Shown here piece by piece: positions 10,037-22,189 of a stretch of DNA of 64,000 nucleotides (positions are counted from its first letter, which is position 1; each line of letters opens with the position of its first letter). This DNA comes from Phylloscopus collybita (taxonomy: Eukaryota; Chordata; Aves; Passeriformes; Phylloscopidae). A program made the translations under genes and the position numbers. Location of the stretch: assembly GCA_027886175.1 (NCBI GenBank), contig JAJNNQ010000003.1, positions 2,068,001 through 2,132,000 of the forward strand, in the 5' to 3' direction. Below the pieces are notes generated by a model. It saw nothing but the letters and a program-made list of their open reading frames with translations. It ran no database searches and had not been told where the DNA came from.

Positions 10037-13000
10037 CTTGTGACTTAGTTTTATGAGGGTCCTGCTGCATTTTGAATTTTACTCTGTATTGGGTCATAAA
10101 TTGTGGTGTTCTGTAGGGTTTTAAGTGAATATTCCATTGAATAATTTAAGGAAATATCCCATTTGATTATTATTGAAATTCAGGGCTAAAATCTGAATTT
10201 TGTCTTTATCCCAACTCCTGTAAAAGTTTGCTTTTCCTCTTGGACATGAACCTGTTAATACCTATTTACTTCCTTCCTTTTCAGGGCATTTTTCTTTTGT
10301 GCAGGAACTCCTCCTGAAGAGTTTAATTAAATTTAGAGGCAGAAAGTTTTTCTTCTCTTTTTCTTTTTGAGGGCCAGGTGGGGAATAAAAACCTGATCTC
10401 CTGGGATCTTACTCCCAAAAATACTCCAATAATGGGTAAAAATGGATTAATTTCTGTTTCACATCCTTAGACCCTTTGAACTGAACTGTTGGTGTGAGAT
10501 CCCAATTAGAATCACTCAGGACAAAGTCTAAAATCTCCTTTCTGTGAGAAATTAAGCAAAATACAACTTTAAAGCATTTTGGAATTGGGGTTTTTAGTGT
10601 ATTCAGAAGCAAATGATGAATATCACATTGGAGATGGGATTTTCACTCTTTTAAAGACTTTTTGAGTGTTTTTGTGTTCTCAGGAAATAAATAGATTTAA
10701 ATGAAAGTCCAAATGTTGCAATTTTTTCCAAGCAGAAGCACAGCTTATCCGCTGCAGAGAAAGGAGAAAAAAACTCCTGGAAATTGAGGTCTTAAGGGAA
10801 AAAAACCCAAAATCCACCTCCAGAATTCTGCACTTTTTCCTCGCAGTGATTTTTTTTTTTCCAGCCATCAGTTCCTGCCTGCTCCATGATGAAATGAGGA
10901 CCGTGATGACAAATCCCAAGGCTCAGCCCAAATAAATCAGTTTATCTGCACTGTGTAATTGGGAAGTGTCTCCCTTCTGAAGGATGGCAGGCAGTGATTG
11001 AGGCACTGATCATAAATAAACCTGGCAAAGTGCATTTTCTTCTTCTCCCAGCCTCCTGAATGCCCAAGGAACAGCATCCAGGCTTGGACACTTCCATCTG
11101 GATTGAGGGCTGCCTCTCATTCCAGCTGCACTCAGTGATGATTTTCCCTATTCCTGAATTTATTTTGGGATATCATCCGTGCCCTGCTTGCCTAGGAAAT
11201 ATTTAGGAAAGAGAAATAAAGGATGTTTGACTGCTGCATAGTGTTGGAGCTGTCTGAAAAGGGATTTCCCTTGCTTTAAAAGTTGGATTCCTCCAAAAAC
11301 CTCTGGAAAAGGAAGGCCACATAATCCTCTCTCTGTACCGGGGGAAATGCAGAGTTTAAATTTGCTGCAACATAAACCCACTTTCATTCCTACAGATTTG
11401 GTTACAAATAAATACCTAAAACACTTATTTTCCCTTCACTGAGGGAGCAGCACTGTGATATCCTGCATTAATTTGCCATGAAATACGAGCTGAAGGTGCT
11501 TGTGTAATTTCCTTGGAAAAAAATAAATGGCATTTTCTAGTGCCAACAGCAGAGCTGCCCTGGGTAATCCATTTCTTTGTTATTTTTGTCTCAAATTTTA
11601 TGGGCAGGAGATAAAATTGAATTAATTTTTGTTAAAAGATGACCTTTGGAATAGGCTCCCCGCTGAGTATTTTAATTATTGGAGCAGGTATTCACAGCTT
11701 GAGGCCCAGAAAAGATTGATTTGCTTGGAGTGCCTCAAAGAGAGGGGGGCAAATTAATCCCTGGTGTTGCCTCAGTGAAGTCAGAGCCACTTCTGGAGAA
11801 GGAAATCCTGAAAATATCCATTTGGGAATGCCTATTTTGCCCAGGGGGCTCTGCTGGAAAACGTCTCATAATCGTATTTTAGTAGTGGGAATGGCGTTGA
11901 TTTTTTGGGGTTTTTTGGTTGGTCTTTTTTTTAAAGAGGCTGTTGATTCCTTTAAATAAAACGGATTTAGAAGATTTAGATGGGATATTGGGATCCCAGA
12001 GTAGGAGATCCACACCGTCCCTGGGCAGCCGGTCATGAAAACTTTGGAAATTCATCTTTACTTTGGGATCCTTTCCATTGGGATCCAACATAAACAGAGA
12101 GGGACAGGCAGGAACTCCACATCCACTCTTCCTGCCCGTGCTGGCTGTTGAAGGAGTCACTTGGAGCACCTGGGCTCCCAAATCCCTCAGAAAAGGAATT
12201 TTTGGGCTGCTCTGGCAGGGTCAGCAGAGAGTGTAACCCCTCAATAACCAGGCAAGCACAGATTTCCTTGCTCGGGAGGTGTTTCCTGAGGAAAACCCGC
12301 CAGCCTTGGCCTTTCCCAAACAAACCCAATCCCAACCCTGTTTCTCTGGAGTGCCATGAAGTGATTACTTGATTATTTCAGTGTAATTACGTTCCAGAAG
12401 GAGTTTTGGCTCTGCTCTTCCAAGCAGGTATTATTTGCTTTATGTAATTGTCAGGCTTTGGTTGCTGTGGCGATGGGACGGGTGTTTTTTGATTTTTGGT
12501 TTGTTTTTTTTTTTAAATTTAGAAACTAATATGTTTTCTGACACTTTGCTCTTTGCTGTTGAGGACACGAGCTTTTGCTATTAAATACAATTTAAAAAGA
12601 AAGAGAGATTCAACGTGGATAAAAAGACAACGTAGAAAATACTGCGCAGCATTCACTTGGAGATGAAGGAGAAAGAGCTGGCAAGGCCAGGAGGGAAATT
12701 CCTGAATTTTTGGGGAATTAAGGACAAGTTTTTGTGCTGCTGAGTGGGATATTTTGTGTGGGGATGGGAATAAATCCAATAGGGCTGCTGCAAAGGAGAG
12801 GAGGCCTGGAATCCCAAATTCCCGAGTGTATAATCCCATTTTTTTTGTTCTCTACAGCAATGGGGTCACTTGGCCTCTTTAATTTTTGGCTAAAATAACG
12901 ACAATATGCAAATGATTTGAGCAAGTTGTGGAGTTAAGCAGCTGGAAAATCTCAAAGTGATTTTTTTCCCCCCTTTTCCCAACAACTGATGGATTTCCTG

Positions 13001-14284
13001 GTGTTTGTCTAACCTGTCCTAAAACCTCTCCTGATGGAGATCCCTGAATCATCTGTTCTTCTCATCAGCTCTACTTGGATATAGGGGAAAAAAAATCCAA
13101 TTTCCTGGTTAAACCTCCTCTGCTTCTCTTTAAGCCCATTTTTCTTGTACTATTCCAAATGGATTTGTCCTTTCTCCTTTTTGCAGGAATTTTATCTGTC
13201 TCGAGGCCTTTCTTGGGCCCCTTGAGGGTGTGTGGGGTGCAGGAAACACCAAAATTTATGGATAAATGAAAAGCAGAGGAACAGAATTCTTTGGCTATAG
13301 CAGGGGCACCAGCCAGGTGTCTAAAGCACCCTATTTTAGAAAAAAAATATATTTTTAGAAAAAAAAATATTGACCTGTGAGGGAGTCAAATGCCTTCTTG
13401 AGCCTAAATACAAACACAAGGATTTCACAATTCTAATTTTATTCATTATAAATTAGATAAGAAGGAGGTGGGGTAATTTTGTTGGATGACTTAGACTGTT
13501 GAATTATTAAAAAAGAAGAAAAATAAAAAAGGAAAAAGGAAGCACTCCAAAGTACTTGTCAGTGTTACTGAGCAGCATCTCTGGCGATGAAGTCTGTTTT
13601 TGTGATATTTCTGTTATTATATTTTGTGTTAGCATGTTTTATATTATAAATTGATTGAGATGAAATTGCAAAATCAGAGTGAAAAGCTCCGTGCTCAGAA
13701 TTTCCCAGTGATGTCAGCAGAGGATTCCTCAGGAAATTCCCGAGGTGGGAATCACCTCTCAGTGCCTGGGTGAGCCAGAAACCTTTTCCCATCTCCATGA
13801 AAAGTTCAGGAATCCTGAATTTACCCCAGCAGCTCCTTGGGGTGGCTTTTGTCTCACTGGCTGTGCCTGAGCTCTGCTCAGATTTCCTGGGAAAATCACA
13901 GAAATGCAAAATATGAAGGAACATTTTCGGTGCTCAGCAGCCACCACGAGGATTTTAGGCTTTGCTGCCTAGAAAAACATAATAATAATAAAAAAACCCC
14001 ACCAAAATTAGGAAGCTGACATTATTCCCAAGAAATGGGTCAGTCTCCTAAGGGATAATAAAGGGAGGAAAAAGGAGGTGGAATAAAAAGTGCTGCTGGC
14101 AGAGATGGATTGCTGGGCTGAGCTGCTTTTAGTGGCTCTTTATTCAGCCACTTCTAATGGATCTGTGGTGACAATCCAGGGCACTCCTAAACATCCCCTG
14201 GCACCCAAATACGCCGTGGAAATAAAATAATGATTTTCCCCATCCTTCTGGGAATGCTTTGTGGCAAAACAAACTGGGTTTGTC
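10037..14284. other. Long single-copy-looking noncoding stretch
   Basis: No gene, LTR or CR1 is recognised. Short A, T and AAT runs occur near 10850, 12500, 13330-13365 and 13980. Open frames up to 119 codons (for example minus strand near 13565-13924) overlap in other phases and match no family I know. Confidence 0.5.
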
Positions 14285-14537
14285 TGTTTGTTGTTGGTTT
14301 GTTTTTTTTGGTTGTTTTTTTTTTTTTTTTTTTTTTTTTTTTTGTTTGGTTTTTTTTGGTTTTTCGTTATTGTTTTTGGGGTTTTCTGGGTTTTTTTGTT
14401 GTTGTTTTTTGGGGTTTTTTTTGGTGGGTTTTTTTTGTTGGGTTGGGTTGGGTTGGGTTTTTTATTTGTTTTGGGGTTTTTTTTTGTTTCTTTGGGGTTT
14501 TTTCGGTTTTTTTTTGTGTGTACGTTTTTGTTTTTTA
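14285..14537 (-). repeat. G/T-rich low-complexity tract (A/C-rich on the minus strand)
   Basis: The plus strand is nearly all T and G: 14285-14364 has no A or C at all, including a run of more than 30 T. The rest has rare interruptions. It is the opposite-strand counterpart of the A/C tracts near 3.2, 19.1, 21.3 and 30.7 kb. The Phe/Val/Gly-rich open frames are artefacts. Confidence 0.92.
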
Positions 14538-14968
14538 AGGAATTGCGGGAATTTCCTTTATTTTCATGCTCTGTCCATGGTGGGTTTTGTTGGAGCTTTA
14601 ATTCTCAGGTTCTTTCTGGAGCTCAGGATTAAGCTGGGATGTTCCCTTGGAGACAAAAGGTGGTGTTTTAGATTACATAATACAGGCTGGGTACTTTTCT
14701 TTTAAACAGCATCTAAATCAGCCTTGGGATCGTTCCAGCAAAAAGGGAGAATATAAAATATTGATGTTCCTGCTGGAAAAGTAGGTCTTTGAGATTAATT
14801 TTTGTTCATAAAATAGAAAGCCAAGGATTTTTAAACGACTGGAAGAGCCAGGCTGGTGAATTTAGCCAAGGAGCTTTGTAGTGAAGATGATTTTTTTTTT
14901 CCCCTCACATTGGTGGCCTCAACTTGAGCTGGTGGAAACTGAAATTCAAAAAATTAAAACTTTCCACG
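14538..14968. other. Noncoding stretch, no gene seen
   Basis: No recognisable repeat or exon apart from a short T run near 14890. Confidence 0.5.
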
Positions 14969-15083
14969 GAATCATGGAATGTTTGGGTTGGGAGGGACCT
15001 TAAAGCTCATCCAGTGCCACCCCTGCTGTGGGTGGGGACACCTTCCACGTTCCCAGGCCTGGCCTTGAAGACTCTTGGAATTA
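14969..15083 (-). mobile_element. CR1 LINE 3' fragment
   Basis: The plus strand begins GAATCATGG, then GTTTGGGTTGGGAGGGACCT, AAAGCTCATCCAGTGCCACC, a GGGGACACCTTCCACG block and GGCCTGGCCTTGAA. This is the complement of the CR1 3' end in the expected order. It is truncated after about 115 bp. Confidence 0.9.
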
Positions 15084-15599
15084 TTTTTAACTTCATTTAT
15101 TCCTAGAGAGGAATCCATGTGGATAAAACGGAGTCTCCAGGTTTGGGTGTGAGTTTTCCCAAAGCACTGCAGGAGGTTAAGCTGAGCTTTAGGGTTTGGG
15201 GCAGGACTGGCCATGGGGTGGCAGATGTTGTTTGGTGATGCTCTGTGGCCCTAATTGATCCCTTGAACAATATCCCAGTTATCCCTCAGGCCTGGATTTC
15301 CATGGAGACAGCAGCGCCTGGGGTGGGGCAGAGGAGTTTGGGAGGTTTCAGTTCTGTGCTTCAGCTCAGATTAATTTTATATTAAAAATCTAAGCTGAGC
15401 TCCACACATTTATGCTGCTCTTTGGGTAGGAAAGAGTCAAACTATGCAGTTTCATCCCAAAATTCCCAAGTTTTCGGTGCTGCTTTTGGCTGTGGAGCTG
15501 CCCTGCCAATCTCCTCTGTTAAATCCACATATTCAGTAGGAGGGTGACCTCAAAAATGGATCAGATGTCCTAACATTTAAAGCAAAAACAGACCAAGTG
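15084..15599. other. Noncoding stretch, no gene seen
   Basis: Moderate G/C for the window. No splice or repeat signal I can support. Confidence 0.5.
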
Positions 15600-15895
15600 T
15601 ATTTAATTTATAAAAATTTGGAATTTGTAAGAATTTAGATTGAATTTATAAGGATTTTGATTTAATTTATAAGAATTTTGATTGAATTTATAGGCATTTG
15701 AATTTATAAAAAATTCAATTTAATGTGTAAACCTTTTAAATTATTTTATAGAAATTTTAATGTAAAAAAATTATTTTCACTTACAAACATTTTAATTTAT
15801 TTAATAGAAACTTTAATTAAAAATAATTTTTTAATTTTTTAATATTTTAATTTATGGAAATTTAAATTTATTAAAAAATTCCTTTATTTTCCTCA
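15600..15895 (+). repeat. A/T-rich tract with a 21-bp tandem unit
   Basis: Units like AATTTATAAGAATTTTGATT repeat at 15622, 15643, 15664 and 15685, each 21 bp apart. Beyond 15700 the tract decays into general A/T-rich sequence, still with AATTTAT blocks. Confidence 0.85.
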
Positions 15896-16861
15896 GAATA
15901 GTAATAAAAATTAAAACCCAACTTATCCTCCAGAATGGCTTTATTTGCTCTGGGCACTGAAGTTCTGCCTAAATAATTCTTAAAGTGATGAACAGCTCTG
16001 ATTAAAGATTCACACAGCTAAAAAGCACATTTGTACAGCTTTTATATTGTACTCGAATTAAAAAAAAAAATTATAAAAAGTAAAGGGAGGCTGCACATAA
16101 TTTTAAAAAGAGGTGGGTGTGAGTTTTGTAGTCCCTTTGAGAAAGGAATTCGAAAAGCAGCAGCGCTTCTGTTTGTTTTTAGGGTAAACCTGTGGAATTG
16201 TGCTCAGCCAGAGGAAACAGCCACTTACAAATAACTCCTTTCTTTTTAGTGGAGTGGAATAATGAGATGCACCACTCCAAGTGGAGTTTGGGTCTTATAA
16301 AATAATCTTTTTCTTTTGCTTTCTACACAAGGAAACAGTGCAGAGGATTTATAGGAAGTAAGTGACTGGTTTTATCTGAGCTCAAGAGTTTGCTTTTTTC
16401 ATGTCATTATTCCTTGGTTCCAATCAAAAACCAGGGATTGAGTTGCTGTTTCCTGGAGCTGGTTGAGGAGAGCTTCAGGAGGAGTGGAACTATTAAACCA
16501 AACATGAATCTAATAGGATAAATCCACAAAAAAATATGTGTACTGAAAGGCCCAATGTCTCCTGGAGATGGAATTACGGCTGTTTGGAGAAAACCAGCTC
16601 AAGATTTAAAGATTTATTCATTGCTTGTTGCAATTTTGGGGGTGGTGGCCACCAAAAAATGATCTCAGGAGCTTGGAAAGGGTGCGTGGGGGTATTTTCT
16701 GAGGGGGTGAGGATGCAGCAGCCTCTCCTGGGCATTGGGATGCTCTTCCCCATCATTGTTTTTAACACACCCAGACCTTCTCTCACCCTTTTCTCTGGCG
16801 TTTGCACTGCTGAGAGTTTGAATTGGGACTTCAACCTGAGCTCTCCTTTATATATTGTCTC
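15896..16861. other. Noncoding stretch, no gene seen
   Basis: A pair of overlapping open frames near 16536-16871 (111 codons plus, 97 minus) has no known domain. Nothing else is recognised. Confidence 0.5.
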
Positions 16862-17400
16862 CTTCATATAAATACAAATAGTAATATAAAAACATAAAAG
16901 TAAAAAGGTATTAAAAATATAAAAGTATAAGATACAAAGATATATAAATATAAATTATATAAATATAAATATATTTATGTTATATATTTATAACATATAA
17001 CATATAACATATAACATATAACATATAACATATAACATATAATATATAATATATAATATATAATATATAATATATAATATACAATATAAATATACAATAT
17101 ACAATATACAATATACAATATACAATATACAATTAATTATAATCATAATTATATAATACCTGTAATTATTAAAATATAATATCTAATATCTAATATCATC
17201 TAATACAGAATAGAATAGAATATATTATAATTATATAATTGCAATTATTATACTATATACTATATATTATATACCATATAATAATATTTATTATGTATTA
17301 GTATACTTACATTTATACTAAATATATAAATACGTGTTTACATTTAAACATATTTAAATATATTTAAATATATAAAATATAATATAAATATACATATTCT
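16862..17400. repeat. A/T island with 7-bp tandem arrays
   Basis: About 540 bp of nearly pure A/T. Its core, 16989-17132, is built of heptamers in homogeneous blocks: TATAACA seven times (16989-17037), TATAATA six times (17038-17079), a short transition, and TATACAA six times (17091-17132). Outside the core the A/T sequence is irregular. Confidence 0.93.
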
Positions 17401-18606
17401 CCTTTGAATATTTTATTTTCCCCTTTGGGTGATGAGAGAAGTGCAGAATCCCATGGAATTCCCTGGATTCCCCTGCTGCAGTTTGCTGGGACAGCGATGT
17501 AATGATCTGGGTTCTGCAGGAGCCCGAGGGGCCTGGTGGCAGCGTGGATCTGTTTTATGGAATTGCCACTGGAATATATTTTTCTTGGGAAACTCCTGGG
17601 CATGGAGTCACACAGTGTTTGTCAGCACTTTGTTAGGAGAGCTCTGAGCAGCTCCAGATGTTTTTCTGGGAGGAATCAGCAAAAGGCACTGACAGCTTTA
17701 TTGGCTGCTGACGTGAACTTGGATCCGTCCCTGGAACGGGTCTGGAAGGATGATGGAATTGCAGCAACACACAGCCCTGAGCTTAAAATCAAATTCAGGG
17801 AGCCTTTGCTACATCTTGGATGAGCATTTTTAGCCAAATCTTCCCAGTGCTTCTCCCCGTTTGGCCATCCCAACGATCCGCTCTGCTGCGAGGAACGCCG
17901 AGCCCGAACGGAAAATATTGGAAGTACGCTCGGAAACACAATTTGCAGGGCAGATTGATGTCTGTGACGCACAGCCTGACAGCATTTCTGCAGTGCTGCC
18001 CTTTAACTTTATGCCCACTCAGTTTCCTTCTCAGCTCCGTGCCAGTGCTTAGCACATCATCCTCTCTTTCACTGCTCACTGGCCCCGAGCCTGCTCGATT
18101 TGCTTCAGCTGCCAATGGCTCCTCTCCCTTTCTTAAAACATGGGGCCTTTCCAATTTCCAGGAATGTTTACAGTCTCCTCCTAATTTGGAGCAGGTGTTC
18201 GAGCCTCTCTCCTCTGCTGTGCAGCAGAAGGTTCATATATTTTTCATTACAGATGGAGATAAATCCTGGTGCTTGGGATGACCATCTGTCAATGGGTTCG
18301 TTCTCCTGGACTATAAATAAAATGGTTTGGGGTTTGTTTTGATTTATTTGATTGTGAACCTGGTGTTGAGGAGGCATCCCACTTCCCACATGGAGTTTTG
18401 TGGTTGGTCATTACCAACCTGCTCCATTCCTGGGTGGGACTTTTTGTGTTGGGATAATTCTGGTAAAAATCAGCGTTGTGGGAGTGTGAGCCAAAAATTC
18501 TTTTTTATGTCCCTGTTTCAAACTGATGGAGCTCTCCTATGATTCAGGATCACTCTCGTGGGATGTGACCCAGAATTTCTGAGACAATAAATAAATAATA
18601 ATAAAA
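17401..18606. other. Single-copy stretch, locally CpG-bearing
   Basis: The part from about 17800 to 18110 has more CpG than its surroundings (for example near 17870-17935), and no repeat is recognised. The 153-codon plus frame at 17820-18281 lacks any family resemblance, and competing frames lie on both strands. It could be a conserved noncoding element or just sequence of higher G/C. I cannot decide without an alignment. Confidence 0.4.
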
Positions 18607-18781
18607 CCTTGGAAGAGGCTGTCCAAGGAAGTGATGGAATCACTGTCTTTGGAAGTGTTCAAAAAATGTGCAGATGTGGCACCTGGGGACGTGGTTTGGG
18701 GGTGGCCTTGGCAGTGCTGGGGTTGGAGTTGATGATCTTGGAGGACTTTTCCAACCTTAGTGATTCTGTGACAATGAGAGA
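18607..18781 (+). mobile_element. CR1 LINE 3' fragment
   Basis: Sense-orientation CR1 3' end: GAAGAGGCTGTCCAAGGAAG, GATGTGGCACCTGGGGACG, the GGTTTGGGGGTGGCCTTGGC block, GGTTGGAGTTGATGATCTTG, and TTCCAACCTTAGTGATTCTG at the end. The order matches the family, and the 3' terminus is nearly complete. Confidence 0.92.
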
Positions 18782-19132
18782 TCTTGGAAAGGGCTGCTTC
18801 AGTCCTGCTGGAATTTTTGCATTTTTCCAGGGATAACATTAAATATTCTTGGTGTCCCTTGGTGCTGTCTCAGCTCATTATCCCACCTTGCATCTCATTC
18901 CCTTCCTTGGAGAGAATAAAATTCTCAAACTCATCTGTCCAGCTCGTGGCATCCCCCATGGTGGCCTCTCCACTGCTTTTTGGGTAATCCTTTGGTTTTT
19001 TTCCAGCCTCTTCATCACCTTTCATGACTATTTTCAGGGCAGGGCGTGGATTCTGCACTGAGCAGGACTGAAGATGTTGTGGGATTTGATTGTGAAACCA
19101 AATGCTGGTGGGACCTTCTTGATGGGCTCCCT
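18782..19132. other. Noncoding stretch between CR1 and A/C tract
   Basis: No element is recognised. The sequence from about 19040 runs without a clear break into the A/C tract. Confidence 0.45.
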
Positions 19133-19298
19133 CCAAAAAAAACCCAAAAAACAAAACAACAAAACAAAACAAAACAAAAAACCAAAACCAAACAAACAAA
19201 AAACAAAACAAACAAAAAAAAACCAAACACCCCCCCCCCCCAAAAAAAAAAAACAAACCACAAAAAAACCCCCAAAAAAACCCAACCACAAAAAAAAA
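19133..19298 (+). repeat. 166-bp tract containing only A and C
   Basis: There is no G and no T on the plus strand from 19133 to 19298. Units are CAAAA, CAAA, CCAAA and a C11-12 run near 19230. Open frames rich in Lys/Thr/Asn/Pro are artefacts. Confidence 0.95.
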
Positions 19299-20651
19299 GA
19301 GTTCCTGATGGAAATCAGGCTGAGGAAGAGGTTCAGAGATGGTGCCACCAGCCAGCAGAAAGCTGAGATTCTGAAGGGAGTCTGAAACCCAAGTGATTTT
19401 GGCACAGTTTGCTCTTTCTTTGAAGCTGTGTAAGAATGGAGTGTCATTAATGTGCCTCTGAGCACGTGAACACAGCTCTTGTGTTTTTGGGAGGGAGCAG
19501 ATCTTGCATCCCTGCCTGAAGAAATCTTATGGGAGATTTTCCAAGGGCTCATTAACAGCAGAGCCTGAATATCCCTTCCAGTCCAAGAACGAGCACTCTG
19601 GGCTCTGTTTAATTGTTCTGGCAATTATTTTGATACAAGAGCACTTCCAAATGAGCAGGTGGGTGAATGTGAGGCTGCCACATTCACCTCCAGCCCCTTT
19701 CTGCCCTCATCCCACCCAAAATTATCCATGCAAACCCTCTGGAGAAGGGCATGGATCCTGCAGGACAGGTCCTGTTGAGCTGGAATGAAACCTTTCCCAT
19801 GGCCATGCATTTGAGGGGATATTTGGGATGGTTCTCTGTAGCTTGGAGGTAGAGAAAGCTCTTCCCTAAATCCTGGGTCATCACAGAGACTCTCCTGCCT
19901 TTCCATAGTTTATATATGGACAATTACCTACCTTTGGAATTATTGGTGCTTTTTATGGCTCCTTTTCCCCAGAAAATAGCACTGAGAAAGGGTAGAGAAA
20001 GGTGTGGTTTGGTTTTCAGGGAGCATCCCACTCCTTGCACCAGGATTTGACCAGTGAAGGGTCTGGCCAGGTGCAATTCTGTCCTTGCCCTCCATTTTTA
20101 TTTTTTTTTTTTTCAGGAACAGAAGAAAATGGTTCTTTAAATGTAATTTAAGAGATTTTTCAGAGCTTGTCTTACAGCTCAGTGCAAAGTAGGATTTGGG
20201 AAATGTGTGCTGGAATGAAGGGATCTGGGCATGTGGAGCTCTTGTGGAGATTTGAGCATCTCAGCTGCAGAAGGAAAGAAAATTCATCTCATCCATCTCA
20301 TCTCATCCTTGGTGTCATTAACTTGGGGACTCAGGAACTTTATTCCTTTATCCTTTATTCCCCAGCATGTCTAATTCTGGTCCTGTGGAAATAAAATAAT
20401 TGTTATTAGTTCCCATAATTCCAGTGTATTTCAGCCAGGTGAAAGAGAACAAGCAGCCCTTTTGACTGGTTTGACTGATGGATGCTAGGAAAGAAAATAA
20501 AACTTCTGCAAGGGAAGGATAAAAATAAATAATAGGGCTGTTGTTCCTCATAGATTTCTGGGGTAGTTCAGAATAAATCAACTTGGAGAAGTTTGGCACA
20601 GAAAATCTCAAGAGCAGACATCCTTTTTCTGAGGTTTTACTGCAGGCTAAT
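19299..20651. other. Noncoding stretch, no gene seen
   Basis: Poly-T near 20100 and a short CATCT-type repeat near 20285-20305 (TCATCTCATCC). Open frames up to about 110 codons lack domain signal. Confidence 0.5.
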
Positions 20652-20859
20652 AAAATAATCTGATAATTAAACTTTTTTTGCTTTTGCATTTTGTGATGAG
20701 GTGGCCACTACTGGTCTAAAAAATAATCTGATAATTAAACTTTTTTTGTTTTTGCATTTTGTGATGAGGTGGCCACTACTGGTCTAAAAAATAATCTGAT
20801 AATTAAACTTTTTTTGTTTTTGCATTTTGTGATGAGGTGGCCACTACTGGTCTAAAAAT
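20652..20859 (+). repeat. 68-bp unit repeated three times
   Basis: The block GTGGCCACTACTGGTCTAAA starts at 20701, 20769 and 20837, exactly 68 bp apart. The rest of the unit (AATCTGATAATTAAAC, a T7 run, TTTGCATTTTGTGATGAG) repeats with it. Copies 2 and 3 are virtually identical. Copy 1 differs by one base in the T-rich part (GCTTTTGC against GTTTTTGC). Such identity points to a recent duplication. Confidence 0.95.
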
Positions 20860-21282
20860 TGAAATATAATGACTCCTACAAGAGACACTTTTGAGGCATT
20901 CAGAGCCAGGAGAAAGTTGTCTGAGGGATTTTTGTAGTGTGGCTTCTTACTCCATGAGGACTTTGTTCTATTTTCTTCTCTCCAGATGCAGAACCTCCTT
21001 AGGACACTAAAAACCTGATATTTTTTTTTTTTTTACATACTCAGCCCTTTCCTTCCCTTGACATGGTGCCACCATCACCAATGGAGCAGAAGCTCTTCAG
21101 ATCCCTCAGTGTGAAGTAACTCTGCAGTTTCTGCTGATTTTATATCCAAGGGTGACAATGCCCTGACTGCTTCTGCTTCCTGGCGTGCCCAGAATTTGTG
21201 CATTTTGCAAGAAATGACAGAGTTATCTCAGCCTGCAGCTGAGAGCATCTTGCTAATATTAAGCTCTAATTTGGGAGGGTGT
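20860..21282. other. Noncoding stretch, no gene seen
   Basis: A T12-14 run near 21020. Nothing else is recognised before the A/C tract. Confidence 0.5.
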
Positions 21283-21469
21283 CCCAAAAAAAAAAAAAAA
21301 AAACAACAACAAAAACAAACAAACAAAAAAAAAAAAACAACAAAAAAAACCCAAAACAAAACAAAAAAACCACCCAAAAAAACCCCCCAAAAAAACCCCA
21401 CAAAAAACCCCCACAAAAAAAACCAAACAAAAACAAACAACAAAAAACCAACACACACACACACACCAA

Positions 21470-21500
<31 letters not shown>

Positions 21501-21559
21501 CCAAACAAAAACAAACAAAAAAACCCCCCACAAAACAAACAAACCAAAAACCAAAAAAC
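21283..21559 (+). repeat. 277-bp tract containing only A and C
   Basis: Reading base by base, the plus strand has neither G nor T from 21283 to 21559. It opens with an A run of about 18, then mixes CAA, CAAAA, CCAAAAAA and CCCC units with an eight-unit-scale (CA)n near 21450. This is the longest strand-pure tract in the window. Confidence 0.97.
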
Positions 21560-22189
21560 GAGGGATAATGGACGGAACTGAGTTCTGCAAAGAGAGAAAA
21601 TTTGGTAGGAATGGAGTCAAACACATCAGAGGAATGGGATATTTAACCTCTTCTACTGTGATCTGTGTTGAAGTCTGTAATTGTTTGAGTGCATTTAAAC
21701 ATTTTTTCTTTAGGGTTTTATTCTCTATCTAAACACATCAGAAAACAAGAAATGAGCTACCTGCTCTTTGAGTGGCCAAAGGGGCAGCTGGAGATAAATT
21801 ATGTGTACAGTTAAAAATGTAAGCAGGATCTGTGTCTCCTTCATGCCCCCTTCACCAGAAATGTGGCAGAACTTTGGGAATTGAATTCTCCATTGCCTTT
21901 CCTGCCCTTCTACCTGAATTGTGAAGCTCTGGAGAAGAGGAATGTCCTCCTGGAGCTGCCCACTCCCCTAGGATACCACTGGAATTTGTTATCCCCATGT
22001 CCTGACTGATTTCAGGGGAGCATGAGGAGCAGGTTCCTACTGCCAGGATGACAAAGGTCAGGGGCTGCAGAGCAGCTCAGAAATGTAGGATGAAGGTTGT
22101 AAATCTTGGATCTGGCACTCCTGGGTCTTTTCTTTGTGCTGTGTTAATTGGGGTGCTCACCTCTGCAGCAGGAGCGTTGCAATTGTGGT
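21560..22189. other. Noncoding stretch, no gene seen
   Basis: No repeat or exon is recognised between the A/C tract and the CR1 copy. Confidence 0.5.

Noticed and set aside
18190..18215. tRNA B-box-like GTTCGAGCC
   Set aside because: No A box or cloverleaf partner lies at the right distance.
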